From positions 62,001 to 126,000 of the forward strand of contig NZ_JBGJZL010000009.1 in assembly GCF_042610375.1 (NCBI RefSeq): a stretch of 64,000 bases of DNA, read 5' to 3'. The notes below the pieces were generated by a model. The model had not been told where the DNA came from. It ran no database searches and saw nothing but the letters and a program-made list of their open reading frames with translations. Origin of the DNA: CTSoil-075 sp042610375. GTDB lineage: Bacteria > Bacillota > Negativicutes > DSM-13327. Within the stretch, counting starts at the first letter, position 1. Every line of letters begins with the position of its first letter. The translations under genes and the position numbers were made by a program. Positions 28,076 to 37,564 of this stretch are shown here, piece by piece.

Positions 28076-28747
28076 TCATTGATGACTTAAAAAAACAGGA
28101 TTCACTTTTAGATTTGGATTAACACTAAATGGGGCTTCCATTCTTGCTTGAACATACTCGATGTTAATGCCCTCAGTAATTTCATCCATCATTAATCCAT
28201 CTTGCTGAACAGTAAAAACCGCGAGTTCTGTAATCAGCATATTAACTACACCTTTACCAGTTAGAGGTAAGGTACAATGATTAAGAATTTTAGGTGAACC
28301 ATCTTTACAACAATGCTCCATAGCAATAATTACTTTCTTTGCTCCGACGACTAGATCCATAGCACCACCCATACCGGGAATCATCTTCCCTGGAACCATC
28401 CAGTTTGCAAGATTGCCCTTTACATCTACCTGTAAAGCTCCAAGCACTGTAACGTGAATATGACCACCACGAACGAGTGCAAATGACATGGCACTATCAA
28501 ATGTAGATCCACCACTAACAATACCTGCAAACTGTCCTCCTGCATTCACTAGATTGGAATTCTCTATACCTTGTACGGGTCCTAAACCGATGAATCCATT
28601 TTCTGAATGAAGAATCACATTTACATTTTCATCTAAATAATCTAGGGCTAAGGTGGGTAATCCAATTCCCAGATTTACTACATCGTCATTCTTTAATTCT
28701 TGGGCCACACGCCTAGCAATTGTTCCTTTAGCATCCGAGTGTATCAT
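28076..28747 (-). CDS. atoA: Butyrate/acetoacetate-type CoA-transferase, subunit B
   Basis: 223 aa from ATG 28747 (MIHSDAKGTIARRVAQEL), 2 nt after the subunit A stop and behind GGGAGA. The catalytic glutamate lies in the family motif SENGFIGLGP, with VNAGG and GGMGGAMDLVVGAKK following. Together with subunit A it moves CoA between short acids. In lysine fermentation it would pass CoA between acetoacetate or butyrate and acetate. It is the last gene of the lysine cluster. Confidence 0.93.
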   Translation of the reverse strand: MIHSDAKGTIARRVAQELKNDDVVNLGIGLPTLALDYLDENVNVILHSENGFIGLGPVQGIENSNLVNAGGQFAGIVSGGSTFDSAMSFALVRGGHIHVTVLGALQVDVKGNLANWMVPGKMIPGMGGAMDLVVGAKKVIIAMEHCCKDGSPKILNHCTLPLTGKGVVNMLITELAVFTVQQDGLMMDEITEGINIEYVQARMEAPFSVNPNLKVNPVFLSHQ

Positions 28748-28749
28748 GA

Positions 28750-29409
28750 TTATTTTTCTCCCATCCACACAAGTTTGTCAATTAAAATACCAGGTGTCAT
28801 GACTTCATCAGCATCAATTGCACCATCTTCTACAAGTACGTCGACCTCAGCAATGACAAAATCAGCTGCCATTGCCATTAATGGATTGAAGTTGCGCGCC
28901 GCCTTTTCATATACCAAATTACCAAATCGATCAGCTTTTTTAGCTTTGATTAAGGATACATTGGCACGCAAAGGCATCTCTAAGAGATATTCTTTCTGAT
29001 TAATCATAAAGAGTTTCTTCTCATCTTCAATAATCGTTCCTACACCAGTTGGTGTTAATATACCACCCAAACCAGCCCCACCACATCGTATACGTTCGGC
29101 TAATGTTCCTTGAGGAACTAGCTCCACCTCTAGCTGATTGGCAAGCATTTGCTTACCAGTTTCAGAATTTGTCCCGATATGAGAAACGATCGCTTTTTTG
29201 ATTTGCTGATTTACAATCAGTGGGCCAATACCTTGATTTATAAATGCAGTATCATTGGCTATGAGTGTCATTTTTTTTATTTTCTTGTCTACCATAGCCT
29301 GGATTAAACGATTTGGTGTGCCAACACCCAAGAAACCACCAATCATGACATCCATGTCATCATAGAGATATTCGCTTGCTTGCTCAATCGTTATGACCTT
29401 ATCTATCAT
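28750..29409 (-). CDS. atoD: Butyrate/acetoacetate-type CoA-transferase, subunit A
   Basis: 219 aa with the CoA-transferase I alpha signature MIGGFLGVGTPNRLIQAM near residue 22 and GGAGLGGILTPTGVGT in the middle. Its start overlaps the kce stop by 11 nt and is preceded by AAGGAGAC. In this pathway the acetoacetate released by Kce is the natural substrate, giving acetoacetyl-CoA that enters butyrate formation. Confidence 0.93.
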   Translation of the reverse strand: MIDKVITIEQASEYLYDDMDVMIGGFLGVGTPNRLIQAMVDKKIKKMTLIANDTAFINQGIGPLIVNQQIKKAIVSHIGTNSETGKQMLANQLEVELVPQGTLAERIRCGGAGLGGILTPTGVGTIIEDEKKLFMINQKEYLLEMPLRANVSLIKAKKADRFGNLVYEKAARNFNPLMAMAADFVIAEVDVLVEDGAIDADEVMTPGILIDKLVWMGEK

Positions 29410-30232
29410 ATAAAGTCTCCTTATTTATTTTTAAAATCTTACGAGCCTCTTCTGGCGTCGCTACCTCACGCCCCAGTTCGCGACTCATGCGAGCAATCCG
29501 TTCTACCAATTGAGCATTACTATCTGCCAAAATTCCCTTTGAATAATAGATGTTATCTTCAAATCCAACCCTCACATGCCCACCTAGTATGATGGCCATT
29601 ACCCCTAGGGGTAATTCGCCTTTCCCAATTCCTGCAACCGTCCAGGTAGCATTTCCAGGTAATAACTCAACTAACTGTAAAAGATTCTTCGGTGTTCCTT
29701 CAATTCCGCCCGGAACACCCATGACCATATCAAAATGAAGTGGTGAAACAAAAATATCTTTTTTAGCCAGTTTGATAGCCGTGGATATCATCCCTGTATC
29801 AAATACTTCAATCTCAGGTTTTACACCATATTCTTTCATAGTCAATGCAAATAATTCTATATCTTGAGGAGAATTAATAAATACATCTTCACCAAAATTC
29901 ACCGATCCAGCTGTCAGCGTTGCCATTTCTGGCCCCAACCTTACAGGTCCTACCCTTTCTTCAAAGGCCATACCAACAGCACCACCAGTAGAAATTTGAA
30001 TAATGGCATCACATTTTTCTTTAATTAATGTCATCGTTTCTTTAAATACAGTTATATCCTGAGTTGGCGTACCATCTGATTTACGCACATGCAAATGTAT
30101 GATGGAAGCACCAGCTTTATAACACTCATAGGCGGCTTCAGCAATTTCTTCAGGAGTGATTGGTATCCCTGGATGATCTCGTCGTGTAACCTCAGCACCA
30201 ACCATTGCTGCTGTAATCATCAACTTTTCCAT
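29399..30232 (-). CDS. kce: 3-keto-5-aminohexanoate cleavage enzyme
   Basis: 277-aa BKACE-family enzyme that condenses 3-keto-5-aminohexanoate with acetyl-CoA to give 3-aminobutyryl-CoA and acetoacetate. Seen: MITAAMVGAEVTRRDHP at the start, zinc ligands HLHVR near residue 46, STGGAVGM, GSVNFGEDVFIN, EIEVFDTGM and the C-terminal GGHVRVGFEDNIYYSKG. I start at ATG 30232 behind GGGGGA rather than 12 nt upstream. It lies between the aminotransferase and the CoA-transferase, as expected for lysine fermentation. Confidence 0.93.
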   Translation of the reverse strand: MEKLMITAAMVGAEVTRRDHPGIPITPEEIAEAAYECYKAGASIIHLHVRKSDGTPTQDITVFKETMTLIKEKCDAIIQISTGGAVGMAFEERVGPVRLGPEMATLTAGSVNFGEDVFINSPQDIELFALTMKEYGVKPEIEVFDTGMISTAIKLAKKDIFVSPLHFDMVMGVPGGIEGTPKNLLQLVELLPGNATWTVAGIGKGELPLGVMAIILGGHVRVGFEDNIYYSKGILADSNAQLVERIARMSRELGREVATPEEARKILKINKETLYDR

Positions 30233-30295
30233 GCTATCCCCCATTATTTTTCTTTCTACGCACGCAGTGTTTTACCGTCTTAACTAAGATCTTAT

Positions 30296-31546
30296 TTATT
30301 TTACAGGATAACGTTTCTTCGTTATAGCAAGTGCCTCTTCAATCGTATCCAAGGCATAATCAAGATCCTCATTCGTATGACGATAAGCAATATACCAATG
30401 GTGATAGGGCTGAATAAAGAGATTTCTGCGAATGGCTTCTGTGTAAAAACAAGTCCTACGTTCTCCATAATACTGATCTACTTTATCAAACGTTAAATAA
30501 GGCATTGGCGGAATACCCGAAACAAGAGCAGGAATCCCCGAATCACCAACAATCTTAGTCAGCTTGTTTAGGAAATTTTCCCCTCGCCGCCAAATGTCAT
30601 CAATGACTTTTTCCCTTTCCAAAATATCAATACATTTCATAGCAGCTACCATTTCGAGGCTATTCGGAAAAAAAGTAGAACTGACAAATACTTTCTTTTC
30701 CGCAACTTGCATAAATTCACTTTTGCCCACACAAGCACTAATGGCATATCCATTCGCCATGGCCTTACCAAAAGTAGCTAAATCCGGAGTCACACCATAA
30801 CGTTCTTGAGCACCGCCCATCGCAACTCTAAATCCAGTACGAATCTCATCAAAAATCAACACTGCCTTATATTGATCAGCCAAGGCGCGAACACCTTGTA
30901 AATATCCTTCAGGAGGTGCCATAACAGGTTGGTTGGTAGGATGCCCGACAGGTGTAATGATAATTCCTGCCACATCGCCCTTATTATTCTTCAAAGCCTC
31001 TTCCAAAGCGTGCAAATCTCCATAAGGAAATTCAATCGTCAATTTGCTAATTTCGTCTGGAACTCCGCCATGAGTTTCAACACACCAATCATGCCATCCA
31101 TGATATCCACAACGCAGTATTTTTTTCTTATCAGTATACCCCCGAGCAATTCGAGTAGCGACTAAGGTGGCATCTGATCCAGTCTTGACCAAAATAGCCA
31201 TTTCAGCACAAGGTATCAATTTGACCAATCGTTTTTGCAGTTCATTTTGTATAGGTTGGACTAAAGAAAAACAAAATCCTGAATCCATTTGCTTAATCAC
31301 TGCTTCATTAATTTCTTTTTCATCATACCCTAAAATGATAGGCCCATAGGCGCACAGCATATCAATATAATCATTACCGTCCACATCGATAATATGTCCC
31401 TTGTATCCTTTATTAAGAAAAATAGGATATTCTCCAGATACGAAGTTATAGGGGCGTCTGATCCCCATCAATCCTCCTGGCGAAAGTTTTTGAGCCTCCT
31501 CATACATTGCTAAGGATTTTGTAAGATTTAATTGTTCTTTTTCCAT
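30296..31546 (-). CDS. kat: Class III aminotransferase, probable 3-aminobutyryl-CoA aminotransferase (Kat)
   Basis: 416-aa fold-type I PLP enzyme close to glutamate-1-semialdehyde aminomutases: SPGGLMGIRRPYNFVSGEYPIF at the N-terminus, KTGSDATLVATRIARGYT, FDEIRTGFRVAMGGAQ and the PLP lysine in TFGKAMANGY. Haem genes are absent, and it sits directly upstream of kce. An acyl-CoA beta-transaminase of this family is known to replace the 3-aminobutyryl-CoA ammonia-lyase (Kal) in some lysine fermenters. No Kal-like gene lies in this window, so Kat is the best call. A good AAAGGAG site precedes the ATG. The enzyme family is sure; the substrate is inferred. Confidence 0.8.
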   Translation of the reverse strand: MEKEQLNLTKSLAMYEEAQKLSPGGLMGIRRPYNFVSGEYPIFLNKGYKGHIIDVDGNDYIDMLCAYGPIILGYDEKEINEAVIKQMDSGFCFSLVQPIQNELQKRLVKLIPCAEMAILVKTGSDATLVATRIARGYTDKKKILRCGYHGWHDWCVETHGGVPDEISKLTIEFPYGDLHALEEALKNNKGDVAGIIITPVGHPTNQPVMAPPEGYLQGVRALADQYKAVLIFDEIRTGFRVAMGGAQERYGVTPDLATFGKAMANGYAISACVGKSEFMQVAEKKVFVSSTFFPNSLEMVAAMKCIDILEREKVIDDIWRRGENFLNKLTKIVGDSGIPALVSGIPPMPYLTFDKVDQYYGERRTCFYTEAIRRNLFIQPYHHWYIAYRHTNEDLDYALDTIEEALAITKKRYPVK

Positions 31547-31592
31547 GATTCATCATAACTCCTTTTCATTTCTTAACGCTGTCAGTACCGAT

Positions 31593-32339
31593 TTATTTCT
31601 TATCTCTACGAGCCATTTCTTGTACCACAAAAGAAGCTACATCTTCCGCATAGGTATTAGGTCCAAAACCAGCATCATATCCTAATTCTTTTGCCAGTTC
31701 GTGTGTAATACGAGGTCCGCCTACGACAAGAATGATTTGATCTCGGATGCTTTCCGCTTCTAGAAGATCTGTTAATTTAGTAAGATTAGCTAAATGGACA
31801 TTTTTTTGGGTCACAATCTGAGAGACCAACAAAGCATCGGCCTTCATTTCTATGGCTTTAGCTACAAAATCTTCTGAACTAACCTGAGCACCAAGATTAT
31901 ATGCATTCATTTCATGATAGCTCTCTAGTCCTTTATGGCCGTTATATCCCTTCATATTCATAATGGCATCGATGCCAACAGTATGGGCATCACTCTCAAT
32001 ACACGCTCCTAGAATGTTTAACTTTCGACCAAATTTCGCGCTGATAAACTGATCGACTTCTTCCTTCTTCATTTTTTGACACTCTACTTTGTTGACCGTA
32101 ATCTTAGAGATATCCACTGAACCAGTATATTTACCATAAATGATAAAGAAGGAAAATCCTTGACCTAAATCACGGCTATATGTGACTCCTACATCTGTTA
32201 ACCCCATTTGTTCACCTAGGGTCCGCGCTGCTTCACAAGACATCTCATCTAGTTTTAAAGGAAGGGTAAAGGATAGCTGCATAGCACCATCGTCCATGGT
32301 ATCACCATAAGGTCTCACTTGCTCTTTACCTTGTTTCAT
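31593..32339 (-). CDS. kamE: Lysine 5,6-aminomutase, beta subunit
   Basis: 248-aa adenosylcobalamin- and PLP-binding subunit. The B12 signature DxHxxG is present as DAHTVG, and the PLP-binding lysine region NMKGYNGHKGLESY follows. The C-terminal part is the Rossmann cobalamin domain (ILVVGGPRITHELAKELGYDAGFG). With KamD it moves the terminal amino group of beta-lysine to give 3,5-diaminohexanoate. The start overlaps the kamD stop by 14 nt and has AGGAGGGGG in front. Confidence 0.95.
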   Translation of the reverse strand: MKQGKEQVRPYGDTMDDGAMQLSFTLPLKLDEMSCEAARTLGEQMGLTDVGVTYSRDLGQGFSFFIIYGKYTGSVDISKITVNKVECQKMKKEEVDQFISAKFGRKLNILGACIESDAHTVGIDAIMNMKGYNGHKGLESYHEMNAYNLGAQVSSEDFVAKAIEMKADALLVSQIVTQKNVHLANLTKLTDLLEAESIRDQIILVVGGPRITHELAKELGYDAGFGPNTYAEDVASFVVQEMARRDKK

Positions 32340-33891
32340 GGTTTCCCCCTCCTAACATCAACTGAATGAAGGGGTTAAAGTAATCGTCATCCTTCACAAT
32401 GACTTCTGAATACCCTTTACCGCTCTCAGGCTGACGCTTGATATCCGCGAACATCCCCTGTTTGATAGCTTCCATTAAGCCTATATTTTCAATTTCTTTC
32501 AACATTCCAGACGCCTCAATTAACACTTTATTCGCTCTATTCTGAATACGTCCATTAGGCTTAAACTCAATTTCTTCTCCAATATGCTTCATTGTATTAA
32601 ATACATACTGTGCATTCTCAACACTCAAAAAGCGATCTTGCAGGAAAGGCGTATGAATCGCTTCCGTTAACATACCTAATAAATGAATACTCTGACCTGT
32701 GAGGACTGAAGCAACGTTAAATAACGTATTTTGAGTATGTCCTTTAAAGATATTACCTGTCATATATTTAGTCGGTGGCATATATTTAATGGGTGAATGA
32801 GGAAAAACTTGTCGTACTAATTGAGCATGAGATATTTCCCATAAAAATCCATCTTCCATATTTGGATTGATTTCAAAAGCATGCCCGAGTCCAATCTGTT
32901 CCTCTTTCAAACCAGATAAAAGGGCGAATTGTTCATTAATAAACTGCGATGCCAGCACGGTATAAGCTTTTTCATAAGCATCGGCAGTCGTTAAATAATT
33001 ATCTTCCCCAGTATTAATGATAATTCCAGCATAGGCATTTACCATTCTAGAGAAAAACTGATCAATAAAAGTCCTCCGCATGTTAATATCTCTAAAAATA
33101 ATGCCATACATGGAATCGTTCAGCATCATATCAAGGCGCTCCATCGCCCCCATCACTGCAATCTCCGGCATGCATAACCCTGAACAATAATTTGTTAGGA
33201 GAATATATTTTCCAATCTCCTCTCCCACCTGATCCAATGCCTGGCGCATGAGGCGAAAGTTTTCCTGTGTTGCATAAGTACCACCAAATCCCTCAGTTGT
33301 CGCACCATAAGGAACATAATCAAGCAGACTCTGTCCTGTTGTGCGAATCACGGCAACGATATCAGCACCTTGCCGCGCGGCGACTGTAGCTTGTTCAATA
33401 TCTTCGTAAATATTACCCGTCGCTACAATCAGATAAAGATATGGCGCTTCGCCTCTCCCAAAACTTTTGATCATATGTTCTCGTTCTTTGCTTCTTTTCT
33501 TAATCTTATGACAAGCTTCTTCGCCCAACTTAATCGATAAGTCTTTCATTTTATCCTGGTCGTTCTCAGGAGTAACACTGAGATCGAATAGCCCCTGGGC
33601 AACAGATTCAGCCACTTTTTGCGCTGTCATTTGATATCGCTCCATGGCGCTTACGATGGGCAATGTCACACCTTTACTTACTATATTTTTTTCTGCTAAA
33701 TGTTCCACAATGACATTCGCTAATGGAATTCCTGCATGATTGACTCCATCTATACCTAAAAGTCGTAATGTAGCCCTTTCAACAGTAGTCGTGGTAAAGG
33801 CATCAACCTCTTGTTTTACCTGTTGTGCAATTTTTTTGGCTGATTCACGGGCAGTTGCCACCAGTTTTTCATCAATAGAAAGATATGCCAC
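32326..33891 (-). CDS. kamD: Lysine 5,6-aminomutase, alpha subunit
   Basis: Large catalytic subunit of the B12/PLP aminomutase, 521 aa. I use a GTG start at 33891: AAAGGAGGGG sits 6 nt before it and the protein then begins AYLSIDEKLVATARESAKKIA like its relatives. The longer ATG frame starts inside kamB and would overlap it by 13 nt. Family stretches seen are HAGIPLANV, ATGNIYEDIEQATVAARQGADIVAVIRTTGQSLLDYVPYGAT and TNYCSGLCMPEIAVMGAMERLD. It is transcribed with kamB upstream and kamE downstream. Confidence 0.95.
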   Translation of the reverse strand: MAYLSIDEKLVATARESAKKIAQQVKQEVDAFTTTTVERATLRLLGIDGVNHAGIPLANVIVEHLAEKNIVSKGVTLPIVSAMERYQMTAQKVAESVAQGLFDLSVTPENDQDKMKDLSIKLGEEACHKIKKRSKEREHMIKSFGRGEAPYLYLIVATGNIYEDIEQATVAARQGADIVAVIRTTGQSLLDYVPYGATTEGFGGTYATQENFRLMRQALDQVGEEIGKYILLTNYCSGLCMPEIAVMGAMERLDMMLNDSMYGIIFRDINMRRTFIDQFFSRMVNAYAGIIINTGEDNYLTTADAYEKAYTVLASQFINEQFALLSGLKEEQIGLGHAFEINPNMEDGFLWEISHAQLVRQVFPHSPIKYMPPTKYMTGNIFKGHTQNTLFNVASVLTGQSIHLLGMLTEAIHTPFLQDRFLSVENAQYVFNTMKHIGEEIEFKPNGRIQNRANKVLIEASGMLKEIENIGLMEAIKQGMFADIKRQPESGKGYSEVIVKDDDYFNPFIQLMLGGGNHETR

Positions 33892-33920
33892 GTTATCCCC
33901 TCCTTTATCGGCAATCGTAC

Positions 33921-34997
33921 CTACACTATACATTCAATGGAACAATAACCCATAACAACATCCATTACGGGATAAGGTTTGAACATTTTGACTCCTAGTT
34001 CAAAAAACTCTCGAGATGCAAATTCAATCCCCTTTGTGGAGGTGGGATTGAGAGTAATCGCCATTAAACGAATTGGGTCTACTACCTTTATAGAACCACC
34101 CATGGCTACAAACTTACGCCACAATTTTTTATCACAAAATAAACAAGTCCCATTCCGAATTACGAGTTCTAGATAATTACCTCGTGTCTTACTGGACACT
34201 AATCCTTCCAATACCCCATTGCCAACAGCTCCTCCCATTACAACGGTTCGTGTTAATGGGGTTATCTGCTGCCTAAGCATTTCACCCGCTACAAGAGATC
34301 CCTCGACTTGCAAACTAGTTACTACCCCAGTAACGTCAATCAGCGCGACTTTACTATGCTCCATAACTTGGTGATAGTACTCTAAATAAGAGACATCAAC
34401 CTGTGGTAATGTAAACCGTTCAATTCGATCTCTTGTTTTTTCCATCACCACATCTGCGCTACCACCTAAAGTGGCTCCCGTTGCTAGAATAATTCCTTGA
34501 GCTAAAGAAGGGGTTGCTAGGCTGACCCGATCCAATGCCCCATCTACCATAACGCGGTCAGCTCCGCTTTGTAACAACTCATGTAGTAGACTTCGATGAT
34601 CTTTCATCAATGTGGGGCCAGCTAATTCTACGTAACCTGATTCACGGGCCCGCCCGATGATCACATCTCCCATGGCTGTGGAAAATCCAGTCTCTTTGAC
34701 TATTTCAATTTCGATCTCACTATTTTTCAAAGTCCCCCGTGCTGTCGCCAAAAGACAGCCCGCTGGGGCAAATATTCTAGGTTTGGGTGTATGATAAACC
34801 TCATCTCGCCTTTCACCATCTCGGCCTACTGAGGTAAGTCCTAAACATAATCCTTGCCTTGTAGCTTGCTTGACCAAATAATTCAATGTAACTGTCTTAC
34901 CAACATTTTTCGCCATACCGACAATCGCAATGCTCGTCATCTCACGGTTGCATAATATTTTGTCAAATCCCTCTGTTTCTTTCCTTTGCTCACACAT
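33921..34997 (-). CDS. kamB: KamB-like P-loop protein, probable aminomutase reactivation factor
   Basis: 358 aa with a Walker A motif GMAKNVGKT near residue 27, then TSVGRDGERRDEVYHTPKPRIF. Lysine fermentation clusters of other bacteria carry kamB and kamC between kamA and kamD, and they are thought to reactivate or protect the B12 enzyme. This gene has the position and P-loop of KamB. It overlaps the kdd stop by 8 nt. C-terminal cysteines (CLFC, GYCSIEC) are notable. The usual MutS-like partner KamC is not in the window. Assignment rests on position and partial memory of the family. Confidence 0.7.
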   Translation of the reverse strand: MCEQRKETEGFDKILCNREMTSIAIVGMAKNVGKTVTLNYLVKQATRQGLCLGLTSVGRDGERRDEVYHTPKPRIFAPAGCLLATARGTLKNSEIEIEIVKETGFSTAMGDVIIGRARESGYVELAGPTLMKDHRSLLHELLQSGADRVMVDGALDRVSLATPSLAQGIILATGATLGGSADVVMEKTRDRIERFTLPQVDVSYLEYYHQVMEHSKVALIDVTGVVTSLQVEGSLVAGEMLRQQITPLTRTVVMGGAVGNGVLEGLVSSKTRGNYLELVIRNGTCLFCDKKLWRKFVAMGGSIKVVDPIRLMAITLNPTSTKGIEFASREFFELGVKMFKPYPVMDVVMGYCSIECIV

Positions 34998-36027
34998 AAA
35001 TCTTTTGAAAAAGCTGACAAATCTGTGGACTTTCTCTTAAGATATTGAGAGCGACCTCTGCATGCCCGTGGGTATAACCATTCCCGATCATCATAGTAAC
35101 ATCCTTACCGACTCCCTCTGCACCCAAAGCTGCCGCGGTAAAGCTCGTGGACATGGAAAAGAAGTAAACCGTTCCCTCATCGCGCGTAGCCAAAATTGAA
35201 GCCATCTCAGTACCTGGAATATTGACACAATTGATGGTCACATCAGCCATTTTATTTTGGGTGACTTTTGCCACAGCATCCATAACAGAAACGGCGTCTC
35301 TTGCATCCATCTGAAGGACATGATCAGCCCAATCCAGCTCCCGTAAACGCTGGCAGCTGGCTTCATCATAGCTGATACCAATGATTGTGCCAGTTACACC
35401 CGCTCTTCTCCGTGCTTCGTACATACAGAGAGTGCCTGATTTACCTCCGCCCCCAATAATTACGACTGTATCTCCAGGTTTCACCAATTTAGCGGTTTGA
35501 GCGGGGGCCCCTGCCACATCCAGCACAGCGAGCGCCAATGTATCTGCCAAATCAGTAGGAAGCTTAGCATATAAACCTGTTTCAAATAAAATAGCCTGCC
35601 CTTCAATTTCAACCTGATCTCGATCTATATGAACTTTCTTGATTGTTTTAATGACCAATGGCGTAAGAGATAAAGATACAAGGGTGACAATCCGATCTCC
35701 TACTTTTAAGTCAATGCGATCTTTTAAATCTGATCCAATCCCCCTTACCGTTCCAACCAACATACCACCAGAACCAGTCACTGGATTATGATGTTTACCT
35801 CGTTGCTTCACAATGTCTTGCATGATATTTTTAATTTTTTCTATATCATAATGAGCTTCTTCTTTGATTTGGGTGAAGCTAGCAGCATCAATATTTAATA
35901 CATCAACATCAATGAGGATCTCATTATCATTGATGTCCATGTTGTTATCAATTTTCCACGCAGCTTGTGGCAAAGTCCCTACTGGTTCAATCACACGATG
36001 AATACCATAGATTGATCCTTTCATCAT
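34990..36027 (-). CDS. kdd: L-erythro-3,5-diaminohexanoate dehydrogenase
   Basis: 345-aa NAD-dependent dehydrogenase oxidising 3,5-diaminohexanoate to 3-keto-5-aminohexanoate with ammonia release. Medium-chain-like fold: N-terminal catalytic part with VTGSGGMLVGTVRGIG and KVGDRIVTLVSLSLTP, then the nucleotide loop VIIGGGGKSGTLCMYEARRRAG. GAGGAGGCG precedes the tandem ATG start. It lies immediately after kamA, the usual order in lysine clusters. Confidence 0.92.
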   Translation of the reverse strand: MMKGSIYGIHRVIEPVGTLPQAAWKIDNNMDINDNEILIDVDVLNIDAASFTQIKEEAHYDIEKIKNIMQDIVKQRGKHHNPVTGSGGMLVGTVRGIGSDLKDRIDLKVGDRIVTLVSLSLTPLVIKTIKKVHIDRDQVEIEGQAILFETGLYAKLPTDLADTLALAVLDVAGAPAQTAKLVKPGDTVVIIGGGGKSGTLCMYEARRRAGVTGTIIGISYDEASCQRLRELDWADHVLQMDARDAVSVMDAVAKVTQNKMADVTINCVNIPGTEMASILATRDEGTVYFFSMSTSFTAAALGAEGVGKDVTMMIGNGYTHGHAEVALNILRESPQICQLFQKIYV

Positions 36028-36074
36028 AAAACGCCTCCTCGTCTACCCCTATGAAATTTAAAATCACAACGTCC

Positions 36075-37259
36075 TCATCTCTCCATATTCATTACAACGT
36101 GTCCTTCGCCACAAAGACTACATGGTTGCTCAGGATCGACATAATGTTTTGGCGGCTGAGTATAACCAAAGATATTTCCTTGATAATTACGAAGAATGAC
36201 TTGACCATCAGACTGAGAAATCATGTACTGTGGCATGACAGGAATTTTACCTCCTCCTCCAGGCGCATCGACCACATAAGTAGGGATCGCCAATCCTGAA
36301 GTATGTCCCCTCAGCGTTTCAATGATTTCAATTCCTGCCGCAACTGAAGTTCTAAAATGCTCGATTCCTTGTGAAAGATCACATTGATACAAGTAGTAGG
36401 GCCGTACTCTGATCTTTAATAATTCATGAAATAACTTCTTCAAAACATTAGGACAATCATTGATACCAGTGAGTAATACACTTTGATTACCTAAGGAAAA
36501 ACCAGAATCCGCCAACATCGAACAAGCGGCAGCAGAAGCTTTGGTGACTTCTAAGGGATGGTTAAAATGTACATTTATAAATACTGGGTTATATTTTTTA
36601 ATCATTGTACAAAGTTCAGGAGTAATCCGCTGAGGAAGCACGATTGGAGCCCGTGTACCAATTCTAATGATTTCTACATGAGGAATGTCTCTTAATTGTT
36701 GTAAGACATATTCGAGAAGCTTATCAGAGACCAACAGCGCATCGCCCCCAGATAAGACCACATCTCTGACCACAGGAGTTTTACGAATATAGTCAATACA
36801 TGCATCAATACGTTCAATCGTTCTAGCTTGATCAGTAGCACCAGCTAACCTTCGTCTCGTACAGAATCTACAGTACATTGAGCACCGATCCGTCAATAAC
36901 AGCAGCGCCCGATCTGGATAGCGATGAGTAAGACCTGGGACAGGGGAATCAATATCCTCATGCAACGGATCGGCCATATCTGATTTTCCATTATGCAATT
37001 CTCGTATGGTAGGTACAGCCTGCTTACGAATCGGACAGTTTGGGTCCACAGGATCCATTAAAGTTGCATAATAGGGAGTGATGGCCATTCGTAACATTTT
37101 TAAACATTGTCTTATACCATCTTCTTCTTCGCTGGATAGTTCAATGACTTGCTTTAATTCTTCTTCATTGGTGATCCGATTACGAACTTGCCAATTCCAG
37201 TCATTCCATTCCTCTTCTGAAACGTGACTCCACAGTGGAATATCTTTATAGTTACGCAT
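36075..37259 (-). CDS. kamA: Lysine 2,3-aminomutase
   Basis: 394-aa radical SAM and PLP enzyme converting L-lysine to L-beta-lysine. The iron-sulfur motif CxxxCxxC appears as CSMYCRFCTRR near residue 130. The PLP lysine lies in DAPGGGGKIPVMP, and the zinc-binding C-terminal tail has CSLCGEGH. Other landmarks are ALLLLTDRC and VVLSGGDALL. GAGGGGGAA precedes the ATG. It commits lysine to this pathway. Confidence 0.96.
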   Translation of the reverse strand: MRNYKDIPLWSHVSEEEWNDWNWQVRNRITNEEELKQVIELSSEEEDGIRQCLKMLRMAITPYYATLMDPVDPNCPIRKQAVPTIRELHNGKSDMADPLHEDIDSPVPGLTHRYPDRALLLLTDRCSMYCRFCTRRRLAGATDQARTIERIDACIDYIRKTPVVRDVVLSGGDALLVSDKLLEYVLQQLRDIPHVEIIRIGTRAPIVLPQRITPELCTMIKKYNPVFINVHFNHPLEVTKASAAACSMLADSGFSLGNQSVLLTGINDCPNVLKKLFHELLKIRVRPYYLYQCDLSQGIEHFRTSVAAGIEIIETLRGHTSGLAIPTYVVDAPGGGGKIPVMPQYMISQSDGQVILRNYQGNIFGYTQPPKHYVDPEQPCSLCGEGHVVMNMER

Positions 37260-37475
37260 CCTATTTCCCCCTCAATTTGGATTCTTCATACTCTTTTTGC
37301 CATAACCTAACGTAATTTTTGGCATGATTACGCTCAATTCATACTTTGTACTCTATAAGCATTTTCTGCCTGAACATGATATAACTATAGCATTTACCTA
37401 CCGTCTTATTCTTTGGCAATTATGCCATAATTTTCTTTATCCAAATTATACACGATGTATAAATGATGGTTATAA

Positions 37476-37516
37476 AAAAGGCAGTGTTCAGCAATTGATA
37501 CTGAAACACTGCCTTA
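37476..37516 (-). terminator. Intrinsic terminator after the Ald-like gene
   Basis: Minus-strand stem AAGGCAGTGTT/AACACTGCCTT plus an inner CAG/CTG, then TTTTTT. It separates the Ald paralogue from kamA, so kamA may have its own promoter in 37260-37475. I see no strong promoter match there, but a TGGCATAATTGCCA dyad on the minus strand (near 37418-37431) could be an operator. Confidence 0.8.
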
Positions 37517-37564
37517 GTGTTATGTGGATCCGTCTTATGATCAAATCAAATGACTTGATTATTT

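Noticed and set aside
30296..31546. Glutamate-1-semialdehyde aminomutase (hemL)
   Set aside because: Family resemblance is strong, but no haem genes are nearby and the gene is embedded between kamE and kce, so a pathway aminotransferase fits better.
37418..37431. TGGCATAATTGCCA upstream of kamA as a sigma-54 promoter
   Set aside because: GG and GC are too close together; it is a simple dyad and at most an operator.
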